A DNA stretch of 64,000 nt, taken from Cellulomonas taurus (GTDB lineage: Bacteria > Actinomycetota > Actinomycetes > Actinomycetales > Cellulomonadaceae). Every line of letters begins with the position of its first letter. Within the stretch, counting starts at the first letter, position 1. Below the pieces are notes generated by a model. The model was not told where the DNA came from and did not search any database. It worked only from the letters and a program-made list of their open reading frames with translations. Positions 28,795-38,631 of the stretch are shown one piece after another. Both the position numbers and the translations under genes were made by a program. The stretch is from contig NZ_CP051884.1 in the NCBI RefSeq assembly GCF_012931845.1, positions 1,550,001-1,614,000 on the forward strand, written 5' to 3'.

Positions 28795-29364
28795 ATGCGC
28801 GTGCTCGGCATCGACCCCGGTCTGACCCGTTGCGGCCTCGGGGTCGTCGACGGGCTGTCGGGTCGACGGGTGCGGATGGTCGCGGTCGGGGTCGCGCGGT
28901 CGGGCCCCACCGAGGACATCGACCAGCGGCTGCTGCGGATCGGCGACCAGCTGGAGGTCTGGCTGGAGGAGCACGCACCGGACACCGTGGCGATCGAGCG
29001 GATCTTCGCCCACGACAACCTGGACTCGGTGATCGGCGTCGCCCAGGTGACCGGCATCGCGATGTTGGCCGCCGCCCGGCGCAAGATCCCGGTGGCGCTG
29101 CACTCGCCGAGCGAGGTGAAGGCCGCCGTCACCGGCAACGGCCGCGCCGACAAGCCGCAGGTCCAGCACATGGTGACCCGCCTGCTGGATCTGACCGAGA
29201 TCCCCAAGCCCGCCGACGCCGCCGATGCGCTGGCGATCGCGATCACCCACCTGTGGCGGCCGGCGGGTGCCGTCGGAGGGCCGCAGCGCGCGCCCGGTGC
29301 GATGACCGCCGCGCAGCGGGCCTGGGCCGAGGCCGAACAGAAGGCGCGCCGGGTCCGGGCCTGA
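28795..29364 (+). CDS. ruvC: Crossover junction endodeoxyribonuclease RuvC
   Basis: Holliday junction resolvase (189 aa). The RNase H-like acidic residues are visible: D7 in GIDPG, Glu in VAIERIF and the Asp pair in [10 protein letters not shown]. Works with RuvAB in recombination repair. ATG 28795 has GAGACT (28782-28787) 7 bases upstream and lies behind a strong terminator, so it probably has its own leaderless promoter. No good LexA box is seen before ruvC itself. The last 15-20 residues are a charged tail. Confidence 0.95.
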   Translation: MRVLGIDPGLTRCGLGVVDGLSGRRVRMVAVGVARSGPTEDIDQRLLRIGDQLEVWLEEHAPDTVAIERIFAHDNLDSVIGVAQVTGIAMLAAARRKIPVALHSPSEVKAAVTGNGRADKPQVQHMVTRLLDLTEIPKPADAADALAIAITHLWRPAGAVGGPQRAPGAMTAAQRAWAEAEQKARRVRA

Positions 29365-29388
29365 GCGGCCTGCTGCGCTGCGTGTCGT

Positions 29389-29404
29389 TCGTACACCTGT
29401 TCGC
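29389..29404. promoter_or_regulatory. Degenerate LexA (SOS) box before ruvAB
   Basis: TCGTACACCTGTTCGC matches the actinobacterial LexA consensus TCGAAC-N4-GTTCGA except for one base in each half. It overlaps the -35 position of a candidate promoter whose -10 is CAGACT (29413-29418), 58 bases before ruvA. The box is imperfect, so binding is likely but unproven. Confidence 0.6.
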
Positions 29405-29461
29405 ACCCGTGGCAGACTGCCGCGCAGTTGATCGAGAGTCGTCGAACGGAAGGAACCCGGC

Positions 29462-30079
29462 GTGATCGCCTCGGTGCGCGGGACGGTGCTGACGGTGCGG
29501 CTGGACGCCGCGGTGGTCGAGGTCGGCGGGGTCGGGATGCTGGTGCATGCCACGCCGACGACCCTGGCCGGGCTGCGGGTGGGGCAGGAAGCACGGCTGG
29601 CCACCTCGATGGTGGTGCGGGAGGACTCGCTCACTCTGTTCGGCTTCGGCGACGACGACGAGCGCGACGTCTTCGAGGTGGTGCAGTCGGTCTCCGGTGT
29701 CGGGCCTCGGCTGGCGCTGGCGATGCTGGCGGTGCACACCCCGGACGGGCTGCGCCGGGCCGTGGCCACCGAGGACCTGGCGGCGCTCAAGCGGGTGCCC
29801 GGCATCGGCCAGAAGGGCGCGCAGCGGATCGTCCTGGAGCTCGGTGACCGGCTCGGTGCGCCGACCGGTGACGGTCCGGGGGCCGGTGCGGCCCCGGTGG
29901 CCGCCACCGATCACCGCGACGAGGTGGTCGAGGCACTGGTGGGTCTGGGCTGGAACCTCAAGGTCGCCCAGGAGGCGGTGGCGGCCGTCCTCGCCGACCG
30001 GGACGGCGCCGTGGGTCCCTCGGACATGGCGGGTGTGCTGCGGGCCGCGCTGCGGGGTCTGGGCGCCAACCGTGGCTGA
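29462..30079 (+). CDS. ruvA: Holliday junction branch migration protein RuvA
   Basis: RuvA (205 aa) binds the four-way junction as a tetramer and recruits RuvB. OB-fold first (1-63), then two helix-hairpin-helix motifs ([13 protein letters not shown] and [16 protein letters not shown]), a linker, and the small C-terminal domain (from about 155) that contacts RuvB. GTG 29462 follows GGAAGGA 7 bases upstream. Its end overlaps ruvB by 8 bases. Confidence 0.96.
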   Translation: MIASVRGTVLTVRLDAAVVEVGGVGMLVHATPTTLAGLRVGQEARLATSMVVREDSLTLFGFGDDDERDVFEVVQSVSGVGPRLALAMLAVHTPDGLRRAVATEDLAALKRVPGIGQKGAQRIVLELGDRLGAPTGDGPGAGAAPVAATDHRDEVVEALVGLGWNLKVAQEAVAAVLADRDGAVGPSDMAGVLRAALRGLGANRG

Positions 30080-31124
30080 GGACGTCGCGCCCGTGGAGGA
30101 GGACGCCACCGAGTCGTTGGTCCGGGCCGGTGCGGACGACCTGGAACGTGCCGCCGAGGCGGCGCTGCGCCCGCGGCACCTGGACGAGTTCGTGGGACAG
30201 CCGGTGGTGCGCGAGCAACTGTCCCTGGTGCTGCAGTCGGCGCTCGCCCGCGGCAGGACACCGGACCACGTGCTGCTCTCCGGTCCGCCCGGCTTGGGCA
30301 AGACCACCCTGGCGATGATCATCGCCGCCGAACTGGGTGCCTCGCTGCGGGTCTCCAGTGGTCCCGCGATCCAGCACGCCGGTGACCTGGCGGCGATCCT
30401 GTCGTCGCTGGAGGAGGGCGAGGTGCTGTTCCTGGACGAGATCCACCGGCTCGCCCGTCCGGCGGAGGAACTGCTCTACGTCGCGATGGAGGACTTCCGG
30501 GTCGACGTCGTGGTGGGCAAGGGGGCGGGTGCCAGCGCGATCCCGCTCAGCCTCCCGCCGTTCACGGTGGTGGGCGCGACCACCCGGGCCGGGCTGCTGC
30601 CGGCGCCGCTGCGGGACCGGTTCGGGTTCACCGGGCACCTGGACTTCTACGCCGACGGGGAGCTGGAGCGGGTGCTGATGCGGTCGGCCGGGCTGCTCGG
30701 GGTCCCGCTGGACCGGGATGCCGCGGCCGAGATCGCCTCCCGGTCCCGGGGAACGCCGCGGATCGCCAACCGGCTGCTGCGTCGGGTGCGGGACTGGGCG
30801 GAGGTGCGGGGGACCGGCGAGCTGACCCTGGAGGCGGCGCGGTCGGCGTTGGCGGTCTACGAGGTGGACGAACGCGGCCTGGACCGGTTGGACCGTGCGG
30901 TGCTGCGGGCGCTGTGCGTGCGCTTCGGCGGGGGACCGGTCGGGCTGACCACGCTGGCCGTCGCGGTCGGCGAGGAGCCGGAGACGGTGGAGACCGTGGC
31001 CGAGCCGTTCCTGGTGCGCGAAGGGCTGATCGGACGGACGCCCCGGGGTCGCGTCGCCACGGCCGAGGGCTGGGCACACCTGGGCCTGACCGCTCCGGCG
31101 GGTGGCGGAACGCTCTTCGGTTAG
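30072..31124 (+). CDS. ruvB: Holliday junction helicase RuvB
   Basis: AAA+ motor (350 aa) that drives branch migration. Walker [10 protein letters not shown], Walker [10 protein letters not shown], sensor [17 protein letters not shown] and the C-terminal winged helix (about 260-340, RTPRGRVAT) are all present. GTG 30072 overlaps the ruvA stop; the frame also continues upstream, but that is ruvA shadow. A normal-length family member with an acidic N-terminal segment before the AAA+ core. Confidence 0.97.
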   Translation: MAEDVAPVEEDATESLVRAGADDLERAAEAALRPRHLDEFVGQPVVREQLSLVLQSALARGRTPDHVLLSGPPGLGKTTLAMIIAAELGASLRVSSGPAIQHAGDLAAILSSLEEGEVLFLDEIHRLARPAEELLYVAMEDFRVDVVVGKGAGASAIPLSLPPFTVVGATTRAGLLPAPLRDRFGFTGHLDFYADGELERVLMRSAGLLGVPLDRDAAAEIASRSRGTPRIANRLLRRVRDWAEVRGTGELTLEAARSALAVYEVDERGLDRLDRAVLRALCVRFGGGPVGLTTLAVAVGEEPETVETVAEPFLVREGLIGRTPRGRVATAEGWAHLGLTAPAGGGTLFG

Positions 31125-31204
31125 GGCGGTTCGGGCGATCTGAGGCGAAACGCCGGGAACCTCGCATCGAGGGCAGTCGTTAGGAGGCCCGGAGCCGTGG
31201 CGCC

Positions 31205-31210
31205 TAGACT
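31205..31210 (+). promoter_or_regulatory. Candidate -10 box for yajC
   Basis: TAGACT lies 27 bases before the yajC start, where a message with a normal ribosome site would begin; the -35 is not clear. Confidence 0.4.
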
Positions 31211-31237
31211 GCGGCGGACGTCCTTCGAAGGAGCATT

Positions 31238-31660
31238 GTGGAACTGATCATCATCCTCGTCATCGGTGTCGCGGCGATGTGGTTCATGTCGACCCGTGCC
31301 CGCAAGCAGCAGCGCGAGGCGATGAGCTTCCGGGACAACCTCCAGCCCGGCCAGGAGGTGATGACCGGCTCCGGCCTGTTCGGCACCGTGGTCTCGGTCG
31401 AGGGCGATGTCGTCACCCTGGAGTCCACCCCCGGCAACGAGTCCCGCTGGCTGAAGGCGGCGATCGCCAAGCTGGTCGACCCGCCGGTCGAGGAGACCGA
31501 GGACGACGAGGACGAGGACCTCACCGCGGACGAGCTGGTCGACGCCGAGCACGACGAGTTCGAGCCCACCCAGCGCTCGGTCGCGGGCACCACCGGGACC
31601 ACCGAGCCGGCCGCGACCATCGAGCCCTTCGGCGACGAGGACCGCAAGAACAAGAACTGA
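31238..31660 (+). CDS. yajC: Preprotein translocase subunit YajC
   Basis: Small membrane protein (140 aa) that associates with SecDF-SecYEG. One N-terminal membrane helix (residues 2-17), then KQQREAMSFRDNLQPGQEVMTGSGLFGTV in family-like form, and a long acidic tail (residues 85-140) that is longer than in typical YajC. GTG 31238 is 4 bases after GAAGGAG. First gene of yajC-secD-secF. Confidence 0.94.
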   Translation: MELIIILVIGVAAMWFMSTRARKQQREAMSFRDNLQPGQEVMTGSGLFGTVVSVEGDVVTLESTPGNESRWLKAAIAKLVDPPVEETEDDEDEDLTADELVDAEHDEFEPTQRSVAGTTGTTEPAATIEPFGDEDRKNKN

Positions 31661-31704
31661 TCACGTCGAGGTCCCCACACCGAGCCGCTCGGGGCCCTAC
31701 CATC

Positions 31705-31733
31705 CGTACCGCCCGCAGACCGCGGGCGGTACG
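31705..31733 (+). promoter_or_regulatory. Strong hairpin just before secD
   Basis: A 12-bp perfect stem (31705-31716 with 31722-31733) with a 5-base loop lies between yajC and secD and ends 20 bases before the TTG start of secD. It may be an attenuator, a partial terminator or a messenger-stability hairpin. Confidence 0.6.
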
Positions 31734-31753
31734 CGCACGAGAGAAGAAGATCG

Positions 31754-33781
31754 TTGGCCCCTCCCACACGCCGCCGGCATCGTCCGGTGCGCACGCTGAT
31801 CACGCTCGTGGTCCTGATCGTCGCCCTCTTCGCCGCCCTGTTCGGTGGCACGAAGTGGTCTGACGCGACCTGGACCCCGAAGCTGGCACTCGACCTGGAG
31901 GGTGGCACCCAGCTCATCCTCGCGCCCAAGACCGAGGACAACGCCAGCGTCAGCCGCGAGACGATCCAGCAGGCGATCGAGGTCATCCGCCAGCGCGTGG
32001 ACTCCTCCGGCGTCGCCGAGGCCGAGATCACCAGCCAGGGCGGGTCCAACATCGTCGTGGCGCTGCCGGGCAAGCCCAGCGAGGCCACGCTGGACCTGGT
32101 CCGCACCTCGGCCCAGATGGAGTTCCGGCCGGTGCTGACCTACGCCGACCCGACGCCGACCGCGACCGACGGTGCCACCGCCGACCCGTCCGACCCCTCG
32201 GCCACCGGGGCGCCCGACGCCGACGCCACGATCAGCCCGGACGGCCTCGCCACCTCGGAGCCGACCGACGGTGCCACCGCCGAGAACTCCTCGGCCTCCT
32301 CCGACGCCGTGTTCAGCAATGCCGTGTCCACCGGCGACGACGCTGTGATCCGGGACGCTGCGGCCACCGACGACCCGACCGCCGAGCCGAGCCCGTCCGC
32401 CTCCGCCGGAACCGACGGCAGCGCCACCGGCCCGGAGTCGCCGAGCGACATCAACTACTACGTCACCGAAGACGTGCTCCAGCGGTTCAACGAGCTGGAC
32501 TGCACCGACCCGAAGAACCTCACCGGCGGCGACACAGCCGACCCGGACACCGCGCTGGTCACCTGTGACCCGACCGGGACGATCAAGTACATCCTCGGCC
32601 CGGTGGAGATCACCGGTGACCACATCTCCAACGCCACCTCCGGCATCGGCGTGAACTCGCAGGGTGTCTCCACCGGCCAGTGGGTGGTGAACCTGTCCTT
32701 CGACGGCACCGGCACCGACGAGTTCAAGACCGTCACCACCCGGTTGCAGGGGCTGCAGTCGCCGCAGAACCAGTTCGCGATCGTGCTGGACGGACTGGTC
32801 ATCTCCGCCCCGTCGCTGTCCCCGGGCACGATCATCGCGGACGGCAAGGCGGAGATCTCCGGCTCGTTCAACCGGGAGTCCGCCACCACGCTGGCCAACC
32901 AGCTGAAGTTCGGTGCGCTGCCGATCTCCTTCGACGTGCAGTCGGAGGAGCAGATCTCCGCCACGCTCGGCTCCGAGCAGCTGGAGAAGGGCCTGATCGC
33001 GGGCCTGATCGGTCTTCTGCTGGTGGTGATCTACTCGCTGTTCCAGTACCGCGCGCTGGGCTTCGTCACCGTGCTGTCCCTGGTGATCGCCGCGGTGCTG
33101 ACCTACGGCGTGATCACCCTGTTGTCCTGGACCCAGGGGTACCGCCTGTCGCTGCCCGGTGTGGCCGGTCTGATCGTCGCGATCGGTATCACCGCCGACT
33201 CGTTCATCGTCTACTTCGAACGCATCCGGGATGAGCTGCGCGAGGGCCGCACCCTGGTCGCCGCGGTGGACCGTGGCTGGGAGCGGGCACGCCGGACCAT
33301 CCTGGCCTCCGACGCGGTGAACTTCCTGGCCGCGATCGTGCTCTACTTCCTGGCCGTCGGCTCGGTGCGGGGCTTCGCCTTCACCCTGGGTCTGACCACG
33401 CTGCTCGACCTGCTGATCGTCTTCGTCTTCACCCACCCGGTGATGTTGCTGATCGCCAAGACGAAGTTCTTCGGCAGCGGTCATCCGCTGTCCGGTCTGG
33501 ACCCGCGTCGGCTCGGTGCCACCGGTGGCACCCGCTACGTCGGCCGTGGCCGGGTCGCCACCGGGCGCCGCGACGCGGACCCCGAGGACGGCGGACTCAG
33601 CACCGAGAACCCGCTGGTGGCGACCACGGTCGCCGGTGGCACGATCGCCGAGCGCCGGGCCGCCGCACGGGCCGCCGCGCAGGGGACAGCACCGCACGAC
33701 GCCGCATCGCACGACACGGCACCGACTGACACGCCGACGGACGGCAGCACCCCGGCCGAGCGCACCGAGGGGAACGACTGA
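31754..33781 (+). CDS. secD: Protein translocase subunit SecD
   Basis: RND-type membrane protein (675 aa) that helps pull exported proteins across the membrane using the proton gradient. One N-terminal membrane helix, a large external domain, then five helices with TADSFIVYFERIRDELREG. Two low-complexity segments stand out: a Thr/Ala/Asp/Ser-rich insert at about residues 130-235 within the external domain and a Thr/Ala-rich tail (about 600-675). The start is a TTG at 31754 after GAGAAGAAGA, a rare start here. TGATG overlap with secF. Confidence 0.95.
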   Translation: MAPPTRRRHRPVRTLITLVVLIVALFAALFGGTKWSDATWTPKLALDLEGGTQLILAPKTEDNASVSRETIQQAIEVIRQRVDSSGVAEAEITSQGGSNIVVALPGKPSEATLDLVRTSAQMEFRPVLTYADPTPTATDGATADPSDPSATGAPDADATISPDGLATSEPTDGATAENSSASSDAVFSNAVSTGDDAVIRDAAATDDPTAEPSPSASAGTDGSATGPESPSDINYYVTEDVLQRFNELDCTDPKNLTGGDTADPDTALVTCDPTGTIKYILGPVEITGDHISNATSGIGVNSQGVSTGQWVVNLSFDGTGTDEFKTVTTRLQGLQSPQNQFAIVLDGLVISAPSLSPGTIIADGKAEISGSFNRESATTLANQLKFGALPISFDVQSEEQISATLGSEQLEKGLIAGLIGLLLVVIYSLFQYRALGFVTVLSLVIAAVLTYGVITLLSWTQGYRLSLPGVAGLIVAIGITADSFIVYFERIRDELREGRTLVAAVDRGWERARRTILASDAVNFLAAIVLYFLAVGSVRGFAFTLGLTTLLDLLIVFVFTHPVMLLIAKTKFFGSGHPLSGLDPRRLGATGGTRYVGRGRVATGRRDADPEDGGLSTENPLVATTVAGGTIAERRAAARAAAQGTAPHDAASHDTAPTDTPTDGSTPAERTEGND

Positions 33782-34869
33782 TGGCCGTCAACTTCGCCCA
33801 GTGGGGCAATGACCTGTACACCGGTCGCCGGTCGTACGACATCGTGGGCCGTCGCAAGCTCTGGTTCCTGATCGGCGCGATTTTGGTCGTGCTCTCGGCG
33901 ATCCTGCTGGTCAAGCCGGGCCTGCAGCCGGGCATCGAGTTCCGCGGTGGTTCGCAGTTCACCGTGTCGAACGTCAAGGACCTGGACCAGCAGCCCGCGA
34001 TCGACGCGGTCGCCGAGGTGTCCTCGGAGGAGGTGCCGCGGGTCACCACGGTCGGTTCCTCGACCATTCGGGTGCAGACCGCCGAGCTGACCAACGAGCA
34101 GGTCGAGAAGGTGCGCACCGCGTTGCAGGACGCCTACGGCGTGACCGACGACGACGTGGCCTCCTCCTTCATCGGCCCGACCTGGGGCTCGGACGTCTCC
34201 AAGAAGGCCGCGCAGTCCCTGGTGGTCTTCCTGGTGCTGCTCGCGGTCGTGATGACCGTGTACTTCCGCAACTGGCGAATGGCTGCGGCGGCGATCATCG
34301 CGCTGTTCCACGACATCGCGGTCACGGTCGGCGTGTACGCGGCGGTCGGCTGGGAGGTCACCCCCGCCACGGTGATCGGTTTCCTCACCATCCTCGGGTA
34401 CTCGGTCTACGACACCGTGGTGGTCTTCGACAAGGTGCGCGAGAACACGATCGCCATCACCGAGCAGAGCCGCGCCACCTACGAGGAGCGGGCGAACCTG
34501 GCGGTCAACCAGACCCTGGTCCGCTCGATCAACACCTCGGTGGTCGCGCTGCTGCCGGTCGCGGCGATCCTGTTCATCGGTGCCTTCGTGCTCGGTGCCG
34601 GAACGCTGCGCGACATCGCGCTGGCCCTGTTCGTCGGCATGTTCATCGGCGCGTTCTCGTCGGTGTTCCTCGCCACCCCGCTGGAGGTCGCCTTCCGACT
34701 GCGTGAGCGGCCGATCAAGGAGCACACCGCCAAGGTCCTGGCGGGACGCACCGCCGCTGTGACCGAGTTCGGGTCCGACGGCGCCGCCGAGCCGATCCGC
34801 ATGACCGGTCAGATCCGTCCGGGCACCCACCAGGGCACCTCCGCCCAGCCGCGCCGGAAGGGCCGCTGA
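33781..34869 (+). CDS. secF: Protein translocase subunit SecF
   Basis: Partner of SecD (362 aa) with six membrane helices. Near the start GIEFRGGSQFTV; then AIIALFHDIAVTVGVYA and TILGYSVYDTVVVFDKVRE, the conserved SecF motifs in the membrane part. ATG 33781 overlaps the secD stop as TGATG, so the pair is co-translated. The C-terminal tail is charged. Acts with SecD and YajC. Confidence 0.96.
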   Translation: MAVNFAQWGNDLYTGRRSYDIVGRRKLWFLIGAILVVLSAILLVKPGLQPGIEFRGGSQFTVSNVKDLDQQPAIDAVAEVSSEEVPRVTTVGSSTIRVQTAELTNEQVEKVRTALQDAYGVTDDDVASSFIGPTWGSDVSKKAAQSLVVFLVLLAVVMTVYFRNWRMAAAAIIALFHDIAVTVGVYAAVGWEVTPATVIGFLTILGYSVYDTVVVFDKVRENTIAITEQSRATYEERANLAVNQTLVRSINTSVVALLPVAAILFIGAFVLGAGTLRDIALALFVGMFIGAFSSVFLATPLEVAFRLRERPIKEHTAKVLAGRTAAVTEFGSDGAAEPIRMTGQIRPGTHQGTSAQPRRKGR

Positions 34870-34871
34870 AC

Positions 34872-35423
34872 ATGACCACCTCGCAGAACATCACCGACGA
34901 GAAGCTGGCAGCCCGGATCGAGGACCTGATCCGGGACGTGCCCGACTACCCGAACCCGGGCGTGATCTTTAAGGACATCACCCCGCTGCTGGCCGACGCC
35001 GAGGCGTTCGCGGCCACGATCAAGGCGATGGCCCACGCGATCCCGGGTCCGATCGACCTGGTCGCCGGCATGGAGGCCCGTGGCTTCATCGTCGCGGCCC
35101 CGGTGGCGCAGGAGCTCGGCGCCGGGTTCATCCCGATCCGCAAGGCGGGCAAGCTGCCCGGCCCGGTCGCTCACCGCGACTATCAGCTGGAGTACGGCGA
35201 GGCCACCGTCGAGGTGCACCCCTTCACCGTCCCGGCCGGTTCCCGGGTGCTGGTGGTCGACGACGTGCTCGCCACCGGTGGCACCGCCCTGGCGACCATC
35301 GAGCTGCTGCAGGAATGCGGTGCCGAGGTGGTGGGGTTGAGCTTCCTGATGGACCTGACGTTCCTGCCCGGCCGTGAGCGCCTGACGGGATATCCGGTGA
35401 ACGCCCTGCTGAACGTGGGCTGA
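34872..35423 (+). CDS. apt: Adenine phosphoribosyltransferase
   Basis: Purine salvage enzyme (183 aa): adenine plus PRPP gives AMP. The PRPP-binding motif VLVVDDVLATGGTA and the active-site loop DYQLEYG are clear. ATG 34872 follows GGAAGGG, 2 bases after the secF stop; secF-apt-relA is conserved in actinobacteria, and links purine salvage with (p)ppGpp metabolism. Confidence 0.96.
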   Translation: MTTSQNITDEKLAARIEDLIRDVPDYPNPGVIFKDITPLLADAEAFAATIKAMAHAIPGPIDLVAGMEARGFIVAAPVAQELGAGFIPIRKAGKLPGPVAHRDYQLEYGEATVEVHPFTVPAGSRVLVVDDVLATGGTALATIELLQECGAEVVGLSFLMDLTFLPGRERLTGYPVNALLNVG

Positions 35424-35507
35424 GCCGGTCGTAGAATCGTGCGATCGTCCACTCGGGACGGTGGTGCACACACGCTGAGCGGCTCGGGCCGACGGGAGGA
35501 GGGTGTG

Positions 35508-37826
35508 ATGGCGGATTCCCTGCGGACCCCTGACGCCCGCGAGACCCCGGCGGTCACCGGTGCCACCGCCCGGGTGCGACAGCGCCTGGCCCGCTTCGGG
35601 CAGGGCCGGGTCCCGGCGCAGACCGCGGCGATCGAGCCGTTGTTGCAGGCGGTGCGGACCAACCACCCGCGTGCCGACCTGAGCCTGATCGAACGCGCGT
35701 ACGTCACCGCCGAGAAGGCGCACCGCGGGCAGCTGCGCAAGAGCGGCGACCCGTACATCACGCACCCGGTGGCGGTCGCCACGATCCTGGCCGAGCTGGG
35801 CATGACTCCGCCGACCCTGGCCGCCGCGCTGCTGCACGACACGGTCGAGGACACCGACTACTCGCTGGACCAGCTGCGCAGCGAGTACGGCCCCGAGATC
35901 GCGATGCTGGTCGACGGCGTGACCAAGCTCGACAAGGTCACCTTCGGCGACGCCGCGCAGGCCGAGACCGTCCGCAAGATGGTGATCGCCATGTCCCGGG
36001 ACATCCGGGTGCTGGTGATCAAGCTCGCCGACCGGCTGCACAACGCCCGCACCTGGAAGTTCGTCCCCGCGCACAAGGCGGAGGGGAAGGCCCGCGAGAC
36101 GCTGGAGATCTACGCTCCGCTGGCACACCGGCTGGGCATGAACACCATCAAGTGGGAGCTGGAGGACCTGTCCTTCGCCACCCTCTACCCGAAGGTCTAC
36201 GACGAGATCGTGCACCTGGTGGCCGAGCGGGCTCCGGCGCGCGAGGAGTACCTGGCGATCGTGCGCGAGCAGGTCGGCGGCGACCTGCGCACCGCGAAGA
36301 TCAAGGCCACCGTCACCGGGCGGCCGAAGCACTACTACTCGATCTACCAGAAGATGATCGTCCGTGGCCGCGACTTCGCGGACATCTACGACCTGGTCGG
36401 CGTGCGGGTCCTGGTGGACACCGTGCGGGACTGCTACGCGGCGCTCGGCACGCTGCACGCGCGATGGAACCCGGTGCCCGGCCGGTTCAAGGACTACATC
36501 GCGATGCCGAAGTTCAACCTGTACCAGTCGCTGCACACCACGGTGATCGGCCCCGGCGGAAAGCCGGTGGAGATCCAGATCCGTACCCACGACATGCACC
36601 GTCGTGCGGAGTACGGCGTGGCGGCGCACTGGAAGTACAAGGAGAACGCGAAGAACCAGGCCGGCGACGAGGAGCCGGGCGGCGCCGACATGACCTGGCT
36701 GCGCCAACTGGTCGACTGGCAGAAGGAGACCGCCGACCCCTCGGAGTTCCTGGACTCCCTGCGGTTCGAGATCGCCGACGGGGAGGTCTACGTCTTCACG
36801 CCCAAGGGCGACGTGATGGCGCTGCCCGCGGGTGCGACCCCGGTCGACTTCGCCTACTCGGTGCACACCGAGGTCGGTCACCGCACGATGGGTGCCCGCG
36901 TCAACGGTCGGCTGGTGCCGCTGGACACCAAGCTGGAGAACGGCGACGTGGTGGAGGTCTTCACCTCCAAGTCGGAGACCGCCGGGCCCTCGCGCGACTG
37001 GCTCGGCTTCGTCACCAGTCCGCGCGCCCGGAACAAGATCCGGCAGTGGTTCACCAAGGAACGCCGCGAAGAGGCGATCGAGCACGGCAAGGACGCGATC
37101 GCCAAGGCGATGCGCAAGCAGAACCTGCCGATCCAGCGCCTGCTCTCGCACGAGGCCCTGGTCGGTCTCGCGAACGAGATGCGCTACGCGGACGTGTCCG
37201 CGCTCTACGCGGCGGTCGGTGAGGGTCAGGCCTCGGCCGCCTCGGTGGTGCAGAAGCTCGTCCAGGCGATGGGTGGCGAGCCGGGCACCGAAGAGGACAT
37301 CGCCGAGACCGCGCGCCCCGGGCAGACCTCCCGGCGGGTGCGGACCGGCGATCCCGGTGTCGTGGTCAAGGGCGTCGACGACATCTGGGTCAAGCTGGCC
37401 AAGTGCTGCACCCCGGTGCCGGGCGACGACATCATCGGCTTCATCACCCGGGGCGACGGCGTCAGCGTCCACCGCACCGACTGCATCAATGTCACCCAGC
37501 TGCGGCAGCAGCCGGAGCGGATCGTGGACGTCGAGTGGACGCAGGGCACCGGCAGCCTGTTCCTGGTGCAGATCCAGGTCGAGGCGCTGGACCGGTCGCG
37601 GTTGCTGTCGGACATCACCCGCGTGCTGTCCGACAGCCACGTCAACATCCTCTCCGCCTCGGTGTCCACCTCCCGCGACCGGGTGGCGATGTCGCGGTTC
37701 GTGTTCGAGATGGCCGAGCCCTCGCATCTGGCCTCCGTGCTCTCCGCGGTGCGCAAGGTCGAAGGGGTCTTCGACGTCTACCGGATCACCGGGGCCAAGG
37801 CCGACCACCAGCCGGTGGGGGGCTGA
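35508..37826 (+). CDS. relA: Bifunctional (p)ppGpp synthetase/hydrolase
   Basis: Rel-type stringent response enzyme (772 aa). Hydrolase HD domain (about 70-220) with HPVAVATI and HDTVEDTD, synthetase domain (about 270-400) with the motif GRFKDYIA typical of bifunctional enzymes, TGS domain (about 427-490, [20 protein letters not shown]), a conserved Cys motif ([13 protein letters not shown]) and a C-terminal ACT domain. ATG 35508 has GGGAGGA 7 bases upstream. Both activities seem intact. Only one long Rel is visible, as usual in actinobacteria. Confidence 0.97.
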   Translation: MADSLRTPDARETPAVTGATARVRQRLARFGQGRVPAQTAAIEPLLQAVRTNHPRADLSLIERAYVTAEKAHRGQLRKSGDPYITHPVAVATILAELGMTPPTLAAALLHDTVEDTDYSLDQLRSEYGPEIAMLVDGVTKLDKVTFGDAAQAETVRKMVIAMSRDIRVLVIKLADRLHNARTWKFVPAHKAEGKARETLEIYAPLAHRLGMNTIKWELEDLSFATLYPKVYDEIVHLVAERAPAREEYLAIVREQVGGDLRTAKIKATVTGRPKHYYSIYQKMIVRGRDFADIYDLVGVRVLVDTVRDCYAALGTLHARWNPVPGRFKDYIAMPKFNLYQSLHTTVIGPGGKPVEIQIRTHDMHRRAEYGVAAHWKYKENAKNQAGDEEPGGADMTWLRQLVDWQKETADPSEFLDSLRFEIADGEVYVFTPKGDVMALPAGATPVDFAYSVHTEVGHRTMGARVNGRLVPLDTKLENGDVVEVFTSKSETAGPSRDWLGFVTSPRARNKIRQWFTKERREEAIEHGKDAIAKAMRKQNLPIQRLLSHEALVGLANEMRYADVSALYAAVGEGQASAASVVQKLVQAMGGEPGTEEDIAETARPGQTSRRVRTGDPGVVVKGVDDIWVKLAKCCTPVPGDDIIGFITRGDGVSVHRTDCINVTQLRQQPERIVDVEWTQGTGSLFLVQIQVEALDRSRLLSDITRVLSDSHVNILSASVSTSRDRVAMSRFVFEMAEPSHLASVLSAVRKVEGVFDVYRITGAKADHQPVGG

Positions 37827-37882
37827 CGGTCGGCCCTGGTGCCTGACCGCATCGCTCCCGGGCCCGTCGCCCGGTGCCGCGA

Positions 37883-38491
37883 TCAGCAGCGTGCCCGGGC
37901 GGCCCGGAGCGATCGGTCGGCTCGCACCACGCCGCGCTGCCGACCGAGGCCGGCCAGCCGGTGCAGGGCGGCGTCCAGGTCGACGCCGTGGTGGGCGAGT
38001 GCGACCAGGCGCGGCACGGCGGAGCTCGGCGCGGTGAAGCACGCCACGTCGACCGCGGTCCGCAGCGGGGAGGTCACCGACACCCCGGCGACCGTCACCA
38101 GGTCCCGGTCCGGCATCTCCTGCTGGTGCAGGACCCGTCCGGGCAGCTCCGGCGGCTGATGGGTGTTCGGCGGTCCGGTCAGCGACAGCGCGCTCGGACC
38201 GGCGGCGCCCCCGACGTGCACCCAGGCGGCGGTGGCACCGCCGAGTGCCCAGCCGGCAGGCAGCACGCCGACGAAGGGTCGGGCCCGGTCGTCGGGCGTG
38301 GGTCGTCGGCGGACCGGGATCGCGACCGAGGGCGCGATCACCCGGAGGGCACCCTCATGCACGAGCAACTGCCAGGTGATCGGGTCCAGGTCGTCAGGTC
38401 GGAACAGGCCGTCGTCCCGTGCCGCAGGCGGCAGCATCGCGGACGTGAGGGTCGGGAGGGACGGGGATGGTGGCGAGGTCGTCAACGTCAT
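37883..38491 (-). CDS. AbiEi antitoxin-like / winged-helix protein
   Basis: A 202-aa protein that resembles solitary AbiEi-type antitoxin-like proteins common in actinobacteria: LLVHEGALRVIAPSVAIPV, WALGGATAAWVHVGG and VTSPLRTAVDVACF. No AbiEii-like nucleotidyltransferase toxin lies next to it, and no DUF559 nuclease domain is attached, so a toxin-antitoxin role is not supported. ATG 38491 has GTGAGG 2-3 bases upstream, which is close, so the start is not sure. It is convergent with relA. Confidence 0.6.
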   Translation of the reverse strand: MTLTTSPPSPSLPTLTSAMLPPAARDDGLFRPDDLDPITWQLLVHEGALRVIAPSVAIPVRRRPTPDDRARPFVGVLPAGWALGGATAAWVHVGGAAGPSALSLTGPPNTHQPPELPGRVLHQQEMPDRDLVTVAGVSVTSPLRTAVDVACFTAPSSAVPRLVALAHHGVDLDAALHRLAGLGRQRGVVRADRSLRAARARC

Positions 38492-38579
38492 GACCTCACC
38501 CTGCGTCGCCGACCACACCGCCGGCCAGCCACGATCCGGGGACCTGGGGACGACGCCGACACGCAGCGCCTGTGGACAG

Positions 38580-38618
38580 ACGAAGGGCCCGGAACGACCA
38601 GCGTCCCGGGCCCCTCGT
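38580..38618 (-). terminator. Terminator after the DUF349 gene
   Basis: A 13-bp stem with one mismatch (38580-38592 with 38606-38618) lies 14 bases after the DUF349 stop on the minus strand. Confidence 0.75.
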
Positions 38619-38631
38619 GGTCAGCGGCCGA

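Noticed and set aside
34809..38042. A 1077-aa open frame on the minus strand opposite apt and relA
   Set aside because: It is a high-GC antisense shadow: low-complexity His/Val/Gly/Leu-rich residues without domains, while the plus strand encodes clear Apt and RelA.
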